This document shows positions 25,939 to 33,906 of a DNA stretch of 51,414 bases, piece after piece (position 1 is the stretch's first letter; the number at the start of each line of letters is the position of its first letter). Position numbers and translations under genes: made by a program. This stretch comes from Phycisphaerae bacterium (GTDB taxonomy: Bacteria; Planctomycetota; Phycisphaerae; Sedimentisphaerales; Anaerohalosphaeraceae): NCBI GenBank assembly GCA_012729675.1, contig JAAYCR010000039.1:1-51414 (forward strand), in the 5' to 3' direction. Under the pieces are notes generated by a model. That model saw nothing but the letters and a program-made list of their open reading frames with translations. It had not been told where the DNA came from and made no database searches.

Positions 25939-25960
25939 AAGCACTAAATTCTAAACAAAT
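25939..25960. repeat. CACTAAATTC-type repeat, copy 1
   Basis: A 22-nt block in an AT-rich array (25927-25968), identical to 31126-31147. A third, shorter relative in reverse orientation lies at about 47366-47390, at the end of the PilZ gene. Confidence 0.8.
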
Positions 25961-25984
25961 CTAAAATGTCAAAGACGATGGCAA

Positions 25985-26176
25985 GTCCCGACAGGGACGA
26001 CAGTAAGTTAGCCGTAGGCGTAAGCCTACGGAGTTGAGGCGTAGCGGATTTTCAAGCCCCAACGGGGCGACAGAATGCGATGTGAAACTGCCGCCCCTTT
26101 GGGGCTTAGATGGCCTTGGATTCTTGAACCGGAGGCTTACGCCTCCGGCCAATTTACTTACAATCCCTTCGGGATT
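25985..26176. repeat. Six-hairpin repeat B, inverted partner of repeat A
   Basis: Hairpins in order: GTCCCGACAGGGAC (25985-25998), CCGTAGGC-GTAA-GCCTACGG (26012-26031), GCCCCAACGGGGC, GCCCCTTTGGGGC, CCGGAGGC-TTAC-GCCTCCGG (26129-26148) and AATCCCTTCGGGATT (26162-26176). Spacers such as TAAGTTAG are also shared with repeat A in inverse orientation. It ends 13 nt before the stop of the connector-like gene. Confidence 0.85.
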
Positions 26177-26189
26177 ATGGACTTCTCGC

Positions 26190-26831
26190 TTATTTTCTCT
26201 TCATCTTAACTGCATCGCCCCTAAATGCGGTGTCGGGTTGGCCATCGCCGGTGGTGTCGGCTTCCAGGTACAGGCGGATGACGACCGATTCGAGCATCTG
26301 TTGATAGATGTCTTTTTTGCGGCCGAGCGTCTTTTCGTCGCCGTCCTGCTGAATCAGCGCCTCAAAAACAATCGCCAGCGCCGCCGCAATCATCGCCAAC
26401 CCAAGCCGCTGCACACTTTTTGCGTTCAGCGCCGCCAGCGACGCATCCGTCAACTCCAGTCGGTCGCACAGCATCCGCTCGGCCAGCGCTCGCTGCGGGG
26501 CAAACGTGCCGATGTGCCAGATGAGGTTATTGCCGACGCCGACCGGGATCGCCGCATCGGCCGCATCGGGCCGCACCACCGAGACGGTCAGTTGCGTCGC
26601 CGAGACGACCGCGACGATCTCATAACAGCCGTCGATCAGGCCGTCGATACTGGCCAGCGTCAGCACATCCCCGGCCTGCACCTTCGCATTGACAAACTCC
26701 GCCCCGGCCGCACTGAAGGCCGTGCCGTTGAGCGTGCCGTTGCCGCCCTTGCCCCGCTGCTGATGGTCAATCCGCCACAGCTTAAACAGCCCCGGCTCAT
26801 ACACCAGTAAATCCACGTCGTGGGTCAACAT
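26190..26831 (-). CDS. Putative head-completion/connector protein
   Basis: The protein has 213 residues with a GGAG box 7 nt before the ATG. The N-terminal half is beta-rich (VQAGDVLTLASIDGLIDGCYEIVAVVSATQLTVSVV), as in small phage barrel domains. The C-terminal half is helical (ALAERMLCDRLELTDASLAALNAK; LAMIAAALAIVFEALIQ). Encoded directly after the major capsid gene in the same direction, it fits a head-tail connector or completion protein. The call rests on position and fold pattern, not a recognised family. Confidence 0.55.
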   Translation of the reverse strand: MLTHDVDLLVYEPGLFKLWRIDHQQRGKGGNGTLNGTAFSAAGAEFVNAKVQAGDVLTLASIDGLIDGCYEIVAVVSATQLTVSVVRPDAADAAIPVGVGNNLIWHIGTFAPQRALAERMLCDRLELTDASLAALNAKSVQRLGLAMIAAALAIVFEALIQQDGDEKTLGRKKDIYQQMLESVVIRLYLEADTTGDGQPDTAFRGDAVKMKRK

Positions 26832-26866
26832 CGATGGTCTCCTTCTTTTATGTTTGAAAATTAGTG

Positions 26867-26943
26867 TTTACCATGAAGCACATGAAGTTCACGAAGAAAA
26901 TACAAAATCATTCTTCATGTTCTTCATGCCCTTCATGGTTAAA
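26867..26943. repeat. Gene-free inverted repeat of ATGAAG-type units
   Basis: The left arm (26867-26898, TTTACCATGAAGCACATG...) and right arm (26911-26943, ...CCCTTCATGGTTAAA) are inverted copies over about 32 nt with few mismatches; the loop is 12 nt. It lies between the capsid and connector-like genes. A long hairpin would form in the phage-module mRNA. Confidence 0.8.
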
Positions 26944-26948
26944 CCGTT

Positions 26949-28103
26949 TTACGCTACGCTCAGGCCGCGGATCAGGCCGTGGGCGGCTTCGTTGCGCAGT
27001 TCCAGCGTGTATTCGCCGATCAGCTCCCCGCATTCATAGTCGCCGGTGCTGGCCAGCGGCTTGAAGTGAAAGCTGCGTCCGGTCAGCGGCATCACGCTCA
27101 GCCGCGACGAATCCAGCAGCAGCACCGCGTCCTGCGGCATCCAGCGGGTCGTCACGATGCGGCAGACGCCGAAGTCGCTCTCGTACAGGCTGACCATATC
27201 GCGATAGGCGGTGTCTTTGGCGCTGTAGCCGCGGTGCGCCGAGAGAAAGGCGTTGATCTTGCGTTTCTGATAGCCGCCGACGACAATCAGATCGACATTG
27301 CCGCTGCTGTTTTCCCAGATACGGCGAAGGACATAGTTGATCTTTTCCTCGTCCAGGCCGTCGCCTGCTGGAAAGCCGCTGGCTCCCGCCGCGAACACAT
27401 TCGACGCCAGATGCGCGATGATGCCGCGCATCGTCCGCCGCGCCGTCGCACTGCCCTGCGGATTGGCCGTGGGCATGCCGCCGTTGATGACGGTGTTTTC
27501 CAGGTCGCGCAGCAGTTCGCGCAGGCGTTCCTGCTTCTGATAGTCCATCTCGTCAGCCAGGCCCAGTTGATTGGCCGCCATGTCCGTGCCGCTGACCTCA
27601 ACGGCCGCGGTGAAAATCTGCGTCCAGTTGCTCTTGCGCGCCCGGTGGGTGAACCGCGCTTCCGGCCGGTCGCCGCCTTCCAGCGCCGCGTTGCCGAGGA
27701 TGTTGAGCGTATCGCCGTCGTCAATCGCTTCCGGCGTCGTACCCGCATAGCCGCGCACCACCGTCAGCGCGTTGCCCGCCACGTGCGTCACCAGCATCAG
27801 CTCTTTTGCACCTTTGGCTTGAATCTGGTCGCCGGCGCGAAACCGCAGGCCGTTTGCAACCGAAAACTGCGTCGCCCCGGTCGGGTCGCTAATCATATCA
27901 TCGCTGATCGCGTCCTTGTTCGGCAGCAGTTCGTCTTCGAGCCACTCGTGATGCGTGCTGGTCGCCGCCCGCAGCCCGTCGCCCAACACATCCAGCAGCG
28001 GCGTCTCATACGGCGAGACAATCGAAATCAGATCCGACACATCTTCGGCGATCTCCGGCAGCGTCGCCCCCGCGCTATACGTTGCTTTTCCTGTAAATGC
28101 CAT
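26949..28103 (-). CDS. SU10-type (DUF5309) major capsid protein
   Basis: The protein has 384 residues from ATG at 28103 (AAGGAG box). Family features: N-terminal LPEIAEDVSDLISIVSPYETPLLDVLGD, the THHEWLEDEL motif, VVRGYAGTTPEAIDDGDTL, then FTAAVEVSGTDMAANQLG and a C-terminal SVMPLTGRSFHFKPLASTGD. This is the HK97-fold shell protein of SU10-like tailed phages. It is intact, with no frameshift. The start upstream (MWKGVI) is rejected because the ribosome site lies within it. It is the core of the head module. Confidence 0.9.
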   Translation of the reverse strand: MAFTGKATYSAGATLPEIAEDVSDLISIVSPYETPLLDVLGDGLRAATSTHHEWLEDELLPNKDAISDDMISDPTGATQFSVANGLRFRAGDQIQAKGAKELMLVTHVAGNALTVVRGYAGTTPEAIDDGDTLNILGNAALEGGDRPEARFTHRARKSNWTQIFTAAVEVSGTDMAANQLGLADEMDYQKQERLRELLRDLENTVINGGMPTANPQGSATARRTMRGIIAHLASNVFAAGASGFPAGDGLDEEKINYVLRRIWENSSGNVDLIVVGGYQKRKINAFLSAHRGYSAKDTAYRDMVSLYESDFGVCRIVTTRWMPQDAVLLLDSSRLSVMPLTGRSFHFKPLASTGDYECGELIGEYTLELRNEAAHGLIRGLSVA

Positions 28104-28111
28104 AATAACTC

Positions 28112-28145
28112 CTTTCCACAAAATTCTTAATTCTCAATTCTTAAT
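28112..28145. repeat. AATTCTTAATTCTC tandem array
   Basis: Degenerate tandem copies of an AATTCTTA-like unit between the scaffold and capsid genes. It resembles one arm of the inverted-repeat family found elsewhere in the window, but no partner arm is seen nearby. Confidence 0.6.
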
Positions 28146-28156
28146 TCTTAATTCCG

Positions 28157-28528
28157 TTAGACGTACGCACGTCTAACGCGGAGGTACTCCTGCACATCCG
28201 CCCGCTTGCCGCTTTCGGCGGCGCGTGTTGCGGCCGCCTCAAGCCTGTTCCGTGCACCGCCGGTGCGTGTTTCCTTGACGCCCTGCGTCATCGATGCGGC
28301 ATTGACCGCCGCCTCGGCCTCCACTTGCTCCTTAAGCTGCTCCAACTCCTTGGCCTGCGTGTCGTGCAGCTCCTTCAATTCCGACAGCTCCTGTTCCGCC
28401 GCCTGCGCCCGCTTGCGATACCGGATGGCCTCGCCAACCGGCACCAATCGTTCATTTTGCCCTTCCCCCGTACCGCCGGCTTCGGGCCGGCTTTCTTCTG
28501 TACTGACCATTGTGTCTTCGTCGCTCAT
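28157..28528 (-). CDS. Putative phage scaffold protein
   Basis: The protein has 123 residues from ATG at 28528 (GGGAAG box). It is highly charged and coiled-coil-like in the middle (RAQAAEQELSELKELHDTQ then KELEQLKEQVEAEAAVNA), with a basic C-terminus (VQEYLRVRRAYV). Position between portal and major capsid genes, size and composition match scaffolding proteins of tailed phages. There is no family-specific motif, so the call is mainly contextual. Confidence 0.6.
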   Translation of the reverse strand: MSDEDTMVSTEESRPEAGGTGEGQNERLVPVGEAIRYRKRAQAAEQELSELKELHDTQAKELEQLKEQVEAEAAVNAASMTQGVKETRTGGARNRLEAAATRAAESGKRADVQEYLRVRRAYV

Positions 28529-28548
28529 AAAACTTCCCTTTCTTTTTG

Positions 28549-28603
28549 AAACCACAGATTTCACAGATTACACGGATTATGGTTTTGATGGGCTAAAGCC
28601 CAT
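28549..28603. repeat. CACAGATT-type repeat followed by ATGGGCTAAAGCCCAT palindrome
   Basis: A stretch ACCACAGATTTCACAGATTA at about 28553-28572, with a relative in reverse orientation at 25648-25672. The 16-bp palindrome at 28588-28603 is copy 2 of the family seen at 24091 and 31393. Confidence 0.7.
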
Positions 28604-28713
28604 CCTACGTCCGGCTCGCAAGTTGTTTCTTTTACAAAATATCTTGACCTTACCTGTTTTTTTCTTGCTTATTTTCATTTGAAGGCTATTATTTATTGAA
28701 AATAGGAGTTATT

Positions 28714-29211
28714 ATGAACAAAAAGAAATTCATTATTATTTGTCTTGCGTTAGTGTTTATTGTGTTCACAGGTTTTGCTTTTAGGCTGGTGAATTCACTG
28801 AAAAAACTCGGCACAATAGAAACTCAGGAGAATGTTTCTGACTTAAGCCAACTGCCCTCTTGGGTTAATGTGCCGGATTCAGCAAAGAACATCTCTTACC
28901 TGCAAATTTTCTGGCTGTATAATAGTTACGAATTTGATATATCAGAAGAAGAGTTCTTAGACTGGGCAAAGGAATGGCCTGTTCATAAAATCACCGAACC
29001 AATAACTGTTATGAGATATACCCGGTATATACTCCCCCAGCCCAACAGGGACGATCGGGATGCTGTTGACGAATATGAATCCAACGTATTTCACAAGATA
29101 TCCAATGGTCACTATTATTACAAAGAAAACGAAAACAGAAATGGAGGAGGTATTTGCGTCGCCTATGATACGGATAAGCAGCGAGCCTATTTTTCCTTTG
29201 CATTTCGATAG
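28714..29211 (+). CDS. AT-rich hypothetical membrane-anchored protein
   Basis: The protein has 165 residues from ATG at 28714 with a clear AGGAG box. N-terminal membrane helix (FIIICLALVFIVFTGFAFRLV), then a hydrophilic domain with LPSWVNVPDSAKNISYL and FDISEEEFLDWAKEW. The pattern resembles small exported proteins of unknown function. It is on the opposite strand to the head genes and has much lower GC. This suggests a later insertion (a moron-like cargo gene) that splits the portal from the scaffold. Confidence 0.7.
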   Translation: MNKKKFIIICLALVFIVFTGFAFRLVNSLKKLGTIETQENVSDLSQLPSWVNVPDSAKNISYLQIFWLYNSYEFDISEEEFLDWAKEWPVHKITEPITVMRYTRYILPQPNRDDRDAVDEYESNVFHKISNGHYYYKENENRNGGGICVAYDTDKQRAYFSFAFR

Positions 29212-29337
29212 CATCCGAAGTTGTTTTTTTTTGTCAAAGAGCGTTTATTGTCATTTTCGCGCTGGCGGAAATCTAATCCAGTCGCTGTATCTGATTTCCA
29301 CCTGTTCACTCCCGCGATTGCTGGGATGACGATTATA

Positions 29338-30870
29338 CTATTGACGATAACCGAGTTCCTGCCGTAAAAGAGCGTCGGATACGCCGAGTTCTTTTTTCAT
29401 CAGGGCTTCTTTGAGGCGTTCGGTCTCGTCTTCGGGCAGCGGATTGGCAAAGACCACGTCCACCTTTCGCTCATCCGGCGTGGTTGCATACACGCCGGCT
29501 TTATCCAGAATCGTCAGGATCATCTGCGCGATGGATTTTAAGCCCTGGCCGTAGGTCAACTGCTTGCGGGCGGTCTTGGTGAGCATCCCCATAAACGTCA
29601 TCTTCAGTGCCACGCCGCTGGTGAGGTTGCCGAGTTTGTTTTTGAGGACGCCGGCGACCACTGGCGTTACGCCGCTGATCTTGTCCATCGCTTCGCGCAC
29701 CTCGGCGATATGCAGATTCTCGCTGGGCGAGCCGGCATCGCCGCCGAACGCCTCCAGGCTGGCGTCGGGATTGTCGGTAAACCACATCCGCCCCGGCGCG
29801 ACGCCTTTTTCGGAAAACCCGTCCAGCCCTTTGGCCAGATACATCTTGAACGCCTGCATCGTAATCCGGCTGGCCCGGTCACTGAGCCGCGTATTCAATT
29901 CGTCCTGCAGCGGCACAAGCTGCTCGACATCGCTGACGCCCTCGTAATAATACGGCTGGGCGAGATTCTGAATATGCACCGCCGGCACAAACCCCAGTGG
30001 ATTGTCGCCTTGGGCGGCCAGGTCGCCGTTTTCGTACCGCTGCCAGGCCGTCGGCCCGACGATCTCCGTCACGGTGACCACCCGCCGCTGACGCGACGAC
30101 GCCCGCCGCCCGATCAGGCTGACGATTGACGACCCGTTCGTCTCGACCGCGTTGCACGCCTGCTGAAAATGCTGCGCGTAATAGCGCACCTTGCGATAGT
30201 CCGATTCGTCCAGGATCGGCAGTGCCCGAGGCGCTTCGATCAGCTCAAGGGCGAGGTCAGCGGTGTGGTCAACTGCGGTGTGAAAATCGGATGCGGTCGG
30301 ATGTGAAGTACGAACGTCGTGCCGCGCGTTGCGGCGCAAACGTGAAAGCAGCCCTGCGCCCGGACGTACCAGGCAATCCGCAAATCCATACACGCTCCCG
30401 AGCACTGCCATGTCCTGGAAAAACCCCGCGCCGCCGTTTGCCTCGAACGCCCCTTTAAGAATCTGTTCAATCTCTTGGCGTCGTCCGGCCTCGGCGGCGC
30501 GGCTGACAAACGACACGCCCTTGCCGAATAAAAAATCCACCATCGCGCTGATGCGCCAGGCGATGTCGTTTTCAATCACAATCTCTTTGCGCTGGATGTC
30601 GGCGATCTTTTTGCCGAATGCGGCCTCGCGTACCGACCCGTAGCGTCTGCCGGTAATCCGCGGCGGCAGGCCGGTCTCCTGCGCCTGCACCAGGCCGTTG
30701 CCGGTCGCCTCGTCGTGTGCGGCCGAGAACGCCTGCACCGCCGGGTTCTGGTAATATTCCCACAGCCGCCCGAAATGCTCCTGCTGCTGCGGCCACTGCT
30801 GCTCGATGAGCCACTCCAGATAGGCCGGGTCAAATCCCGCATCGTCAAAAATCGTCAATTCATACGCCAT
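29338..30870 (-). CDS. Phage portal protein (SPP1 gp6-like)
   Basis: The protein has 510 residues. Typical portal elements are the N-terminal YLEWLIEQQWPQQQEHFGRLWEYYQ, IVIENDIAWRISAMVDFLFGKGV, the LVPLQDELNTRLSDRASRITM stem region, the PSENLHIAEVREAMDKISGVTPVVAGV segment and the C-terminal crown part with AQMILTILDKAG. Portals form the dodecameric DNA gate of the head. The reading frame is full length. Normally a terminase large subunit precedes it; here the 950 bp upstream hold only repeats. Confidence 0.85.
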   Translation of the reverse strand: MAYELTIFDDAGFDPAYLEWLIEQQWPQQQEHFGRLWEYYQNPAVQAFSAAHDEATGNGLVQAQETGLPPRITGRRYGSVREAAFGKKIADIQRKEIVIENDIAWRISAMVDFLFGKGVSFVSRAAEAGRRQEIEQILKGAFEANGGAGFFQDMAVLGSVYGFADCLVRPGAGLLSRLRRNARHDVRTSHPTASDFHTAVDHTADLALELIEAPRALPILDESDYRKVRYYAQHFQQACNAVETNGSSIVSLIGRRASSRQRRVVTVTEIVGPTAWQRYENGDLAAQGDNPLGFVPAVHIQNLAQPYYYEGVSDVEQLVPLQDELNTRLSDRASRITMQAFKMYLAKGLDGFSEKGVAPGRMWFTDNPDASLEAFGGDAGSPSENLHIAEVREAMDKISGVTPVVAGVLKNKLGNLTSGVALKMTFMGMLTKTARKQLTYGQGLKSIAQMILTILDKAGVYATTPDERKVDVVFANPLPEDETERLKEALMKKELGVSDALLRQELGYRQ

Positions 30871-31824
30871 AACACTTTCCCTTCATTGGTCGGTCATGTT
30901 TTCACTTGTCCCCCCGCACAACCCCCCGACGACCGGTTTGGTGTCGAAAACCACCCCCAATAAAATCCGCCGCCGGCGCGCAAGCCCCGCTCGGCAGAAT
31001 CGTTAAAAAAATATCCCCCGTCGCCGCAATAGCAAGATAAGGATATACGAATCTATGCGAACACCCCAATAACCAATGATTGGCTCAGCGGCAGAACCGC
31101 GACCCAATATAAAGCACTAAATCCTAAGCACTAAATTCTAAACAAATATAAAACAGAAAAACCCAATATGAAAACTGGAGTTGTCCAAAATATAACCTTC
31201 GTGCTTCTTCGTGTCTTCGTGTTGGTTTTTTTGAGAAAATTGTTGACGTAATGCGGATTATGGAGTCAAATTGAACGAAATCGACAGCCGAAAGACAAGG
31301 AAAAAAAGGATAAGGGAAAAAGTAAAAAGAGAGGAATTTTACCACGAAGAAACGAAGAGCACGAAGAAAGATAGACGGTTGATTTTCGTAGGATGGGCTT
31401 TAGCCCATCAACAAGCGGCCATTGAGCCGAACGATTCCCGTAGGGCCGAACACCTGCGTGTTCGGTCGAAAAAAGAAAACCCCCAAGGCCGCAGACAAAT
31501 GACGGCCGGGCGAAAGGGTACACAGGAGACAAAACGACGAAGGCTGCACAATACCCCCGCACCCATAAGCTGCGCTGCGATTGAAGGTAACTTGTTTTGC
31601 ACAGATCAATCGCTAAAATAGTGTCCATGCCAGACACTACTAAAATTTACGTGAATAAATTTTTGTGCCATCCCAGCGACGAGTGCGTACCGGGGCTATT
31701 ATGCCCTATTCGCCCACGAGTATCTGGCTTTCATAGTTTCTTAAATTTTCTCTGGCGCAACACTAAGATAGGACATGGAAAATTCAGAAGCGAAAATGTG
31801 AATAATTTATGGAGCAATGACAGC
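30871..31824. other. Repeat-rich region without a supported gene
   Basis: It contains the CACTAAATTC array copy 2 (31111-31154), the CTTCGTG inverted repeat (31191-31370), the palindrome ATGGGCTTTAGCCCAT (31393-31408) and the hairpin CCGAACAC-CTGC-GTGTTCGG (31446-31465). Frames present overlap the repeats and show no domain. No terminase or integrase is visible. Confidence 0.65.
31191..31370. repeat. Gene-free inverted repeat of CTTCGTG-type units
   Basis: The left arm (31191-31232, CCTTCGTGCTTCTTCGTGTC...) and right arm (31337-31370, ACCACGAAGAAACGAAGAGC...) are inverted degenerate tandems. The enclosed 104 bp are purine-rich and contain no gene. Spacing is larger than in the other gene-free copies. 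Confidence 0.7.
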
Positions 31825-32160
31825 ATGAGTGTTGATAAATCGAGTCTTGAATGGGCGTTCTTCAAACCGCTTACACCGTGGCTTGGTGAAACCCATTTTG
31901 TTAGAAACGTCAATAAAAACATGATAGAAAGTGAAAATGATGCTTACCCGGGTTTCGCTGAAAAACTCAGGATGTTATCTTTGGCTTTATTGAATGAGAA
32001 GAGCAATTTTAAAGACTTACGAAAAGCCCTCAGTGTTCTCTCTGTAGTAGGCAAAGTTGAAGATATCCCTTTAATACAAAGTCTTCATGAATTAAACAAA
32101 AACGATTTATCAGTCGATGTCAATACATGTCTGTTTGAAATTAGACATATAAATCGTTAA
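31825..32160 (+). CDS. Small AT-rich hypothetical protein
   Basis: The protein has 111 residues from ATG at 31825 with GGAG 10 nt upstream. The frame is open further upstream to 31597 without a better start. It is helical (FAEKLRMLSLALLNEKSNF; LRKALSVLSVVGKVEDIPLI) and has no signal peptide or known motif; the second half is reminiscent of a HEAT-like pair. Low GC sets it apart from the housekeeping genes and suggests transfer. Function unknown. Confidence 0.5.
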   Translation: MSVDKSSLEWAFFKPLTPWLGETHFVRNVNKNMIESENDAYPGFAEKLRMLSLALLNEKSNFKDLRKALSVLSVVGKVEDIPLIQSLHELNKNDLSVDVNTCLFEIRHINR

Positions 32161-32190
32161 TAAGTTTTGAAAGCCAAATAGGGCTGTCTA

Positions 32191-32480
32191 TGCCCACGCA
32201 GATAATGCCCCATCAAGAGCAGCGTGGGCACGACGGGTGGCCTCGGCAAAACAGTCAACAGTTGATGATGGGTAGCCCGCAGGGCGGAATGATGTAGCCA
32301 CGCGGCGTAAGCCCGTGGGGGAAAGAGAGCGCTCTCCCTCCTCTTTATTAAGCCCGCGCAGCGGGCGGAATAAGATGTCGACCGCTGCGCGGGCTGGGGG
32401 GAGGGGAAGCGGGCGTTTTTTTTGTTCCACGGCCTTACGGCCGAGGCTACAACATGACGCCTGCTGCGCGGGCTTGAGAG
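32191..32480. repeat. REP-like palindrome cluster
   Basis: Inverted pairs: TGCCCACGC (32191-32199)/GCGTGGGCA (32222-32230), and a perfect 14-bp AGCCCGCGCAGCGG (32351-32364)/CCGCTGCGCGGGCT (32382-32395). A further GCTGCGCGGGCTT copy lies near 32463. Between them are CACGCGGCGTAAGCCCGTG and other GC-rich palindromes. No gene fits here. Confidence 0.75.
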
Positions 32481-32526
32481 AATGGCGTTGACAACGTTAA
32501 AATTGAATGATGGAGAGCAATTACGT

Positions 32527-32886
32527 ATGAAAACAATCTTAACAATGCGGGCAAAAATGATATGGCTGGCGGGATTGTTTTTCCTGACCGGCGTGCGGAC
32601 AGTAATCGCGGAAGCGGCAGGCTTGGTCGATGTTCTTCTGTCGTTGATCATCGCCATTCTGACGATTTGTGTGTGTGCAGAGGATGCGGCCCGTCGAGGG
32701 CGGCCATTGTTGCAAGTTTATCAGTGGATCATGTTTTTTACGTGGCCGTTTTCGGTTTTCGTTTATTGTCTTATCGCTCACCGTCTCAAGGGGCTTGGAT
32801 TGGTGCTGCTGTGGTCGCTGCTGTTTGCCCTGTGTGCCGTTGCGGGTTGCTTGGCCGTAATCGGGATAGCCGCGTTGTCAGGTTGA
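32527..32886 (+). CDS. Small integral membrane protein, unknown function
   Basis: The protein has 119 residues from ATG at 32527 (GGAGAG box about 9 nt upstream). Four hydrophobic segments: MIWLAGLFFLTGVRTVI, VDVLLSLIIAILTICVC, WIMFFTWPFSVFVYCLI and LVLLWSLLFALCAVAGCLAVIG. A basic loop AARRGRPLL lies between the second and third. No recognised family. It stands alone between the REP-like cluster and the lptB promoter. Confidence 0.65.
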   Translation: MKTILTMRAKMIWLAGLFFLTGVRTVIAEAAGLVDVLLSLIIAILTICVCAEDAARRGRPLLQVYQWIMFFTWPFSVFVYCLIAHRLKGLGLVLLWSLLFALCAVAGCLAVIGIAALSG

Positions 32887-32980
32887 GGGGCTATTATTGT
32901 TCGACCGCTGTGCGGTCGTGGAATTTTCGTCAATCGTCCATCGCACATTTTCCGTTACCGGGTGTTGGGAAAAATCGGCT

Positions 32981-33009
32981 TTGTCAAACGGCCGTGCGGG
33001 GGTTATAAT
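32981..33009 (+). promoter_or_regulatory. Sigma-70 promoter for the lptB-like gene
   Basis: A -35 TTGTCA (32981-32986), a spacer of exactly 17 bp and a -10 TATAAT (33004-33009). This is the best consensus promoter in the window, 58 nt before the start codon. Confidence 0.75.
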
Positions 33010-33067
33010 GTCGGCTTATTGAACTGATGACAGCGATATTAAAGCGTGGAGCTTGATTTTGGTAGCG

Positions 33068-33802
33068 ATGACATTGCTTGAGACGCAGGGGCTGGTCAAG
33101 AAGTATTCCGGCCGGACCGTGGTTAACGACGTGCGGATTGCCGTCGAGCAGCGGAGTATTGTGGGGCTGCTGGGCCGCAACGGGGCGGGCAAAACCACGA
33201 CATTTCGGATGACGATTGGCATGATCGTGCCGGACGCCGGGCAGGTGTTCTTTGACGGCCACGACGTGACAAAACTGCCGATGTATAAGCGCGCCCGTCT
33301 GGGGATGGGCTATCTGTCGCAGGAGCCGAGCGTCTTTCAGCGGCTGACGGTGCGGCAGAATCTGATTGCGATTTTGGAGACGATGGCGATGGGGCGGGGA
33401 GAGCGCAAACGCCGCGCCGAGGAGCTAATCGAGCGGTTCGGGCTGGGCGAGGTCGCCAAAAGCCAGGCGCGGTTCCTGTCCGGCGGCGAACGCCGCAAGC
33501 TGGAAATCGCCCGCGCGATGGTGACGAATCCGTCGCTGATCCTGCTGGATGAGCCGTTCAGCGGGGTCGATCCGATCGCGGTCGAGGAGCTGCAGACCGA
33601 GATTCGCCGGTTGGTGGCCTCCGGCGTGAGCATCCTGATTACCGACCACAACGTCGAGCGGACGCTGGAGGTTGCGGACAAAGCCTACATCATCGACCAC
33701 GGCAAGGTCATCGCCGAAGGCCACCCCCGCGACATCATCCAGAACGAACTGGTCAAACGCAGCTACCTAGGCAGCACCTTCAAAGGCGACGAATTCGACT
33801 AA
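33068..33802 (+). CDS. lptB: LptB-type ABC transporter ATP-binding protein
   Basis: The protein has 244 residues from ATG at 33068. Walker A GRNGAGKTT, Q-loop YLSQEPSVFQRLTVRQN, signature LSGGERRKLEIARA, Walker B LILLDEPFSGVDP and H-loop ITDHNV. The EPSVFQRLTVRQN and RRKLEIARA strings are diagnostic of LptB, the ATPase that powers lipopolysaccharide extraction with LptFG. Other lpt genes are not beside it in this window. It fits an organism with a Gram-negative-type envelope. A branched-chain amino acid ATPase (LivG/F) is a less likely alternative. Confidence 0.88.
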   Translation: MTLLETQGLVKKYSGRTVVNDVRIAVEQRSIVGLLGRNGAGKTTTFRMTIGMIVPDAGQVFFDGHDVTKLPMYKRARLGMGYLSQEPSVFQRLTVRQNLIAILETMAMGRGERKRRAEELIERFGLGEVAKSQARFLSGGERRKLEIARAMVTNPSLILLDEPFSGVDPIAVEELQTEIRRLVASGVSILITDHNVERTLEVADKAYIIDHGKVIAEGHPRDIIQNELVKRSYLGSTFKGDEFD

Positions 33803-33860
33803 GTGGATTCATAACACATTATACAACAATAGCGTTTTTAAGGTTGAATATCATGGTTTC

Positions 33861-33897
33861 ATCGTCTAATATAAAGTTAGAGTTTATATTGGACGAT
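33861..33897 (+). promoter_or_regulatory. 15-bp hairpin ahead of the DUF4143 ATPase start
   Basis: ATCGTCTAATATAAA (33861-33875) pairs with TTTATATTGGACGAT (33883-33897) with one G-T pair, loop GTTAGAG. It lies just 9 nt before the preferred ATG at 33907. No U-tract follows, so it is not a plus-strand terminator. It could be an operator for a dimeric regulator, or an RNA hairpin limiting translation. Confidence 0.6.
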
Positions 33898-33906
33898 AAA
33901 AAAGCT

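Noticed and set aside
26979-28130. 383-codon plus-strand frame opposite the capsid gene
   Set aside because: Antisense shadow; Arg/His/Gln-rich, no family resemblance.
24106-30870. Complete prophage
   Set aside because: Terminase, tail, lysis enzyme, repressor and integrase genes were not found in the module or within 1 kb of it.
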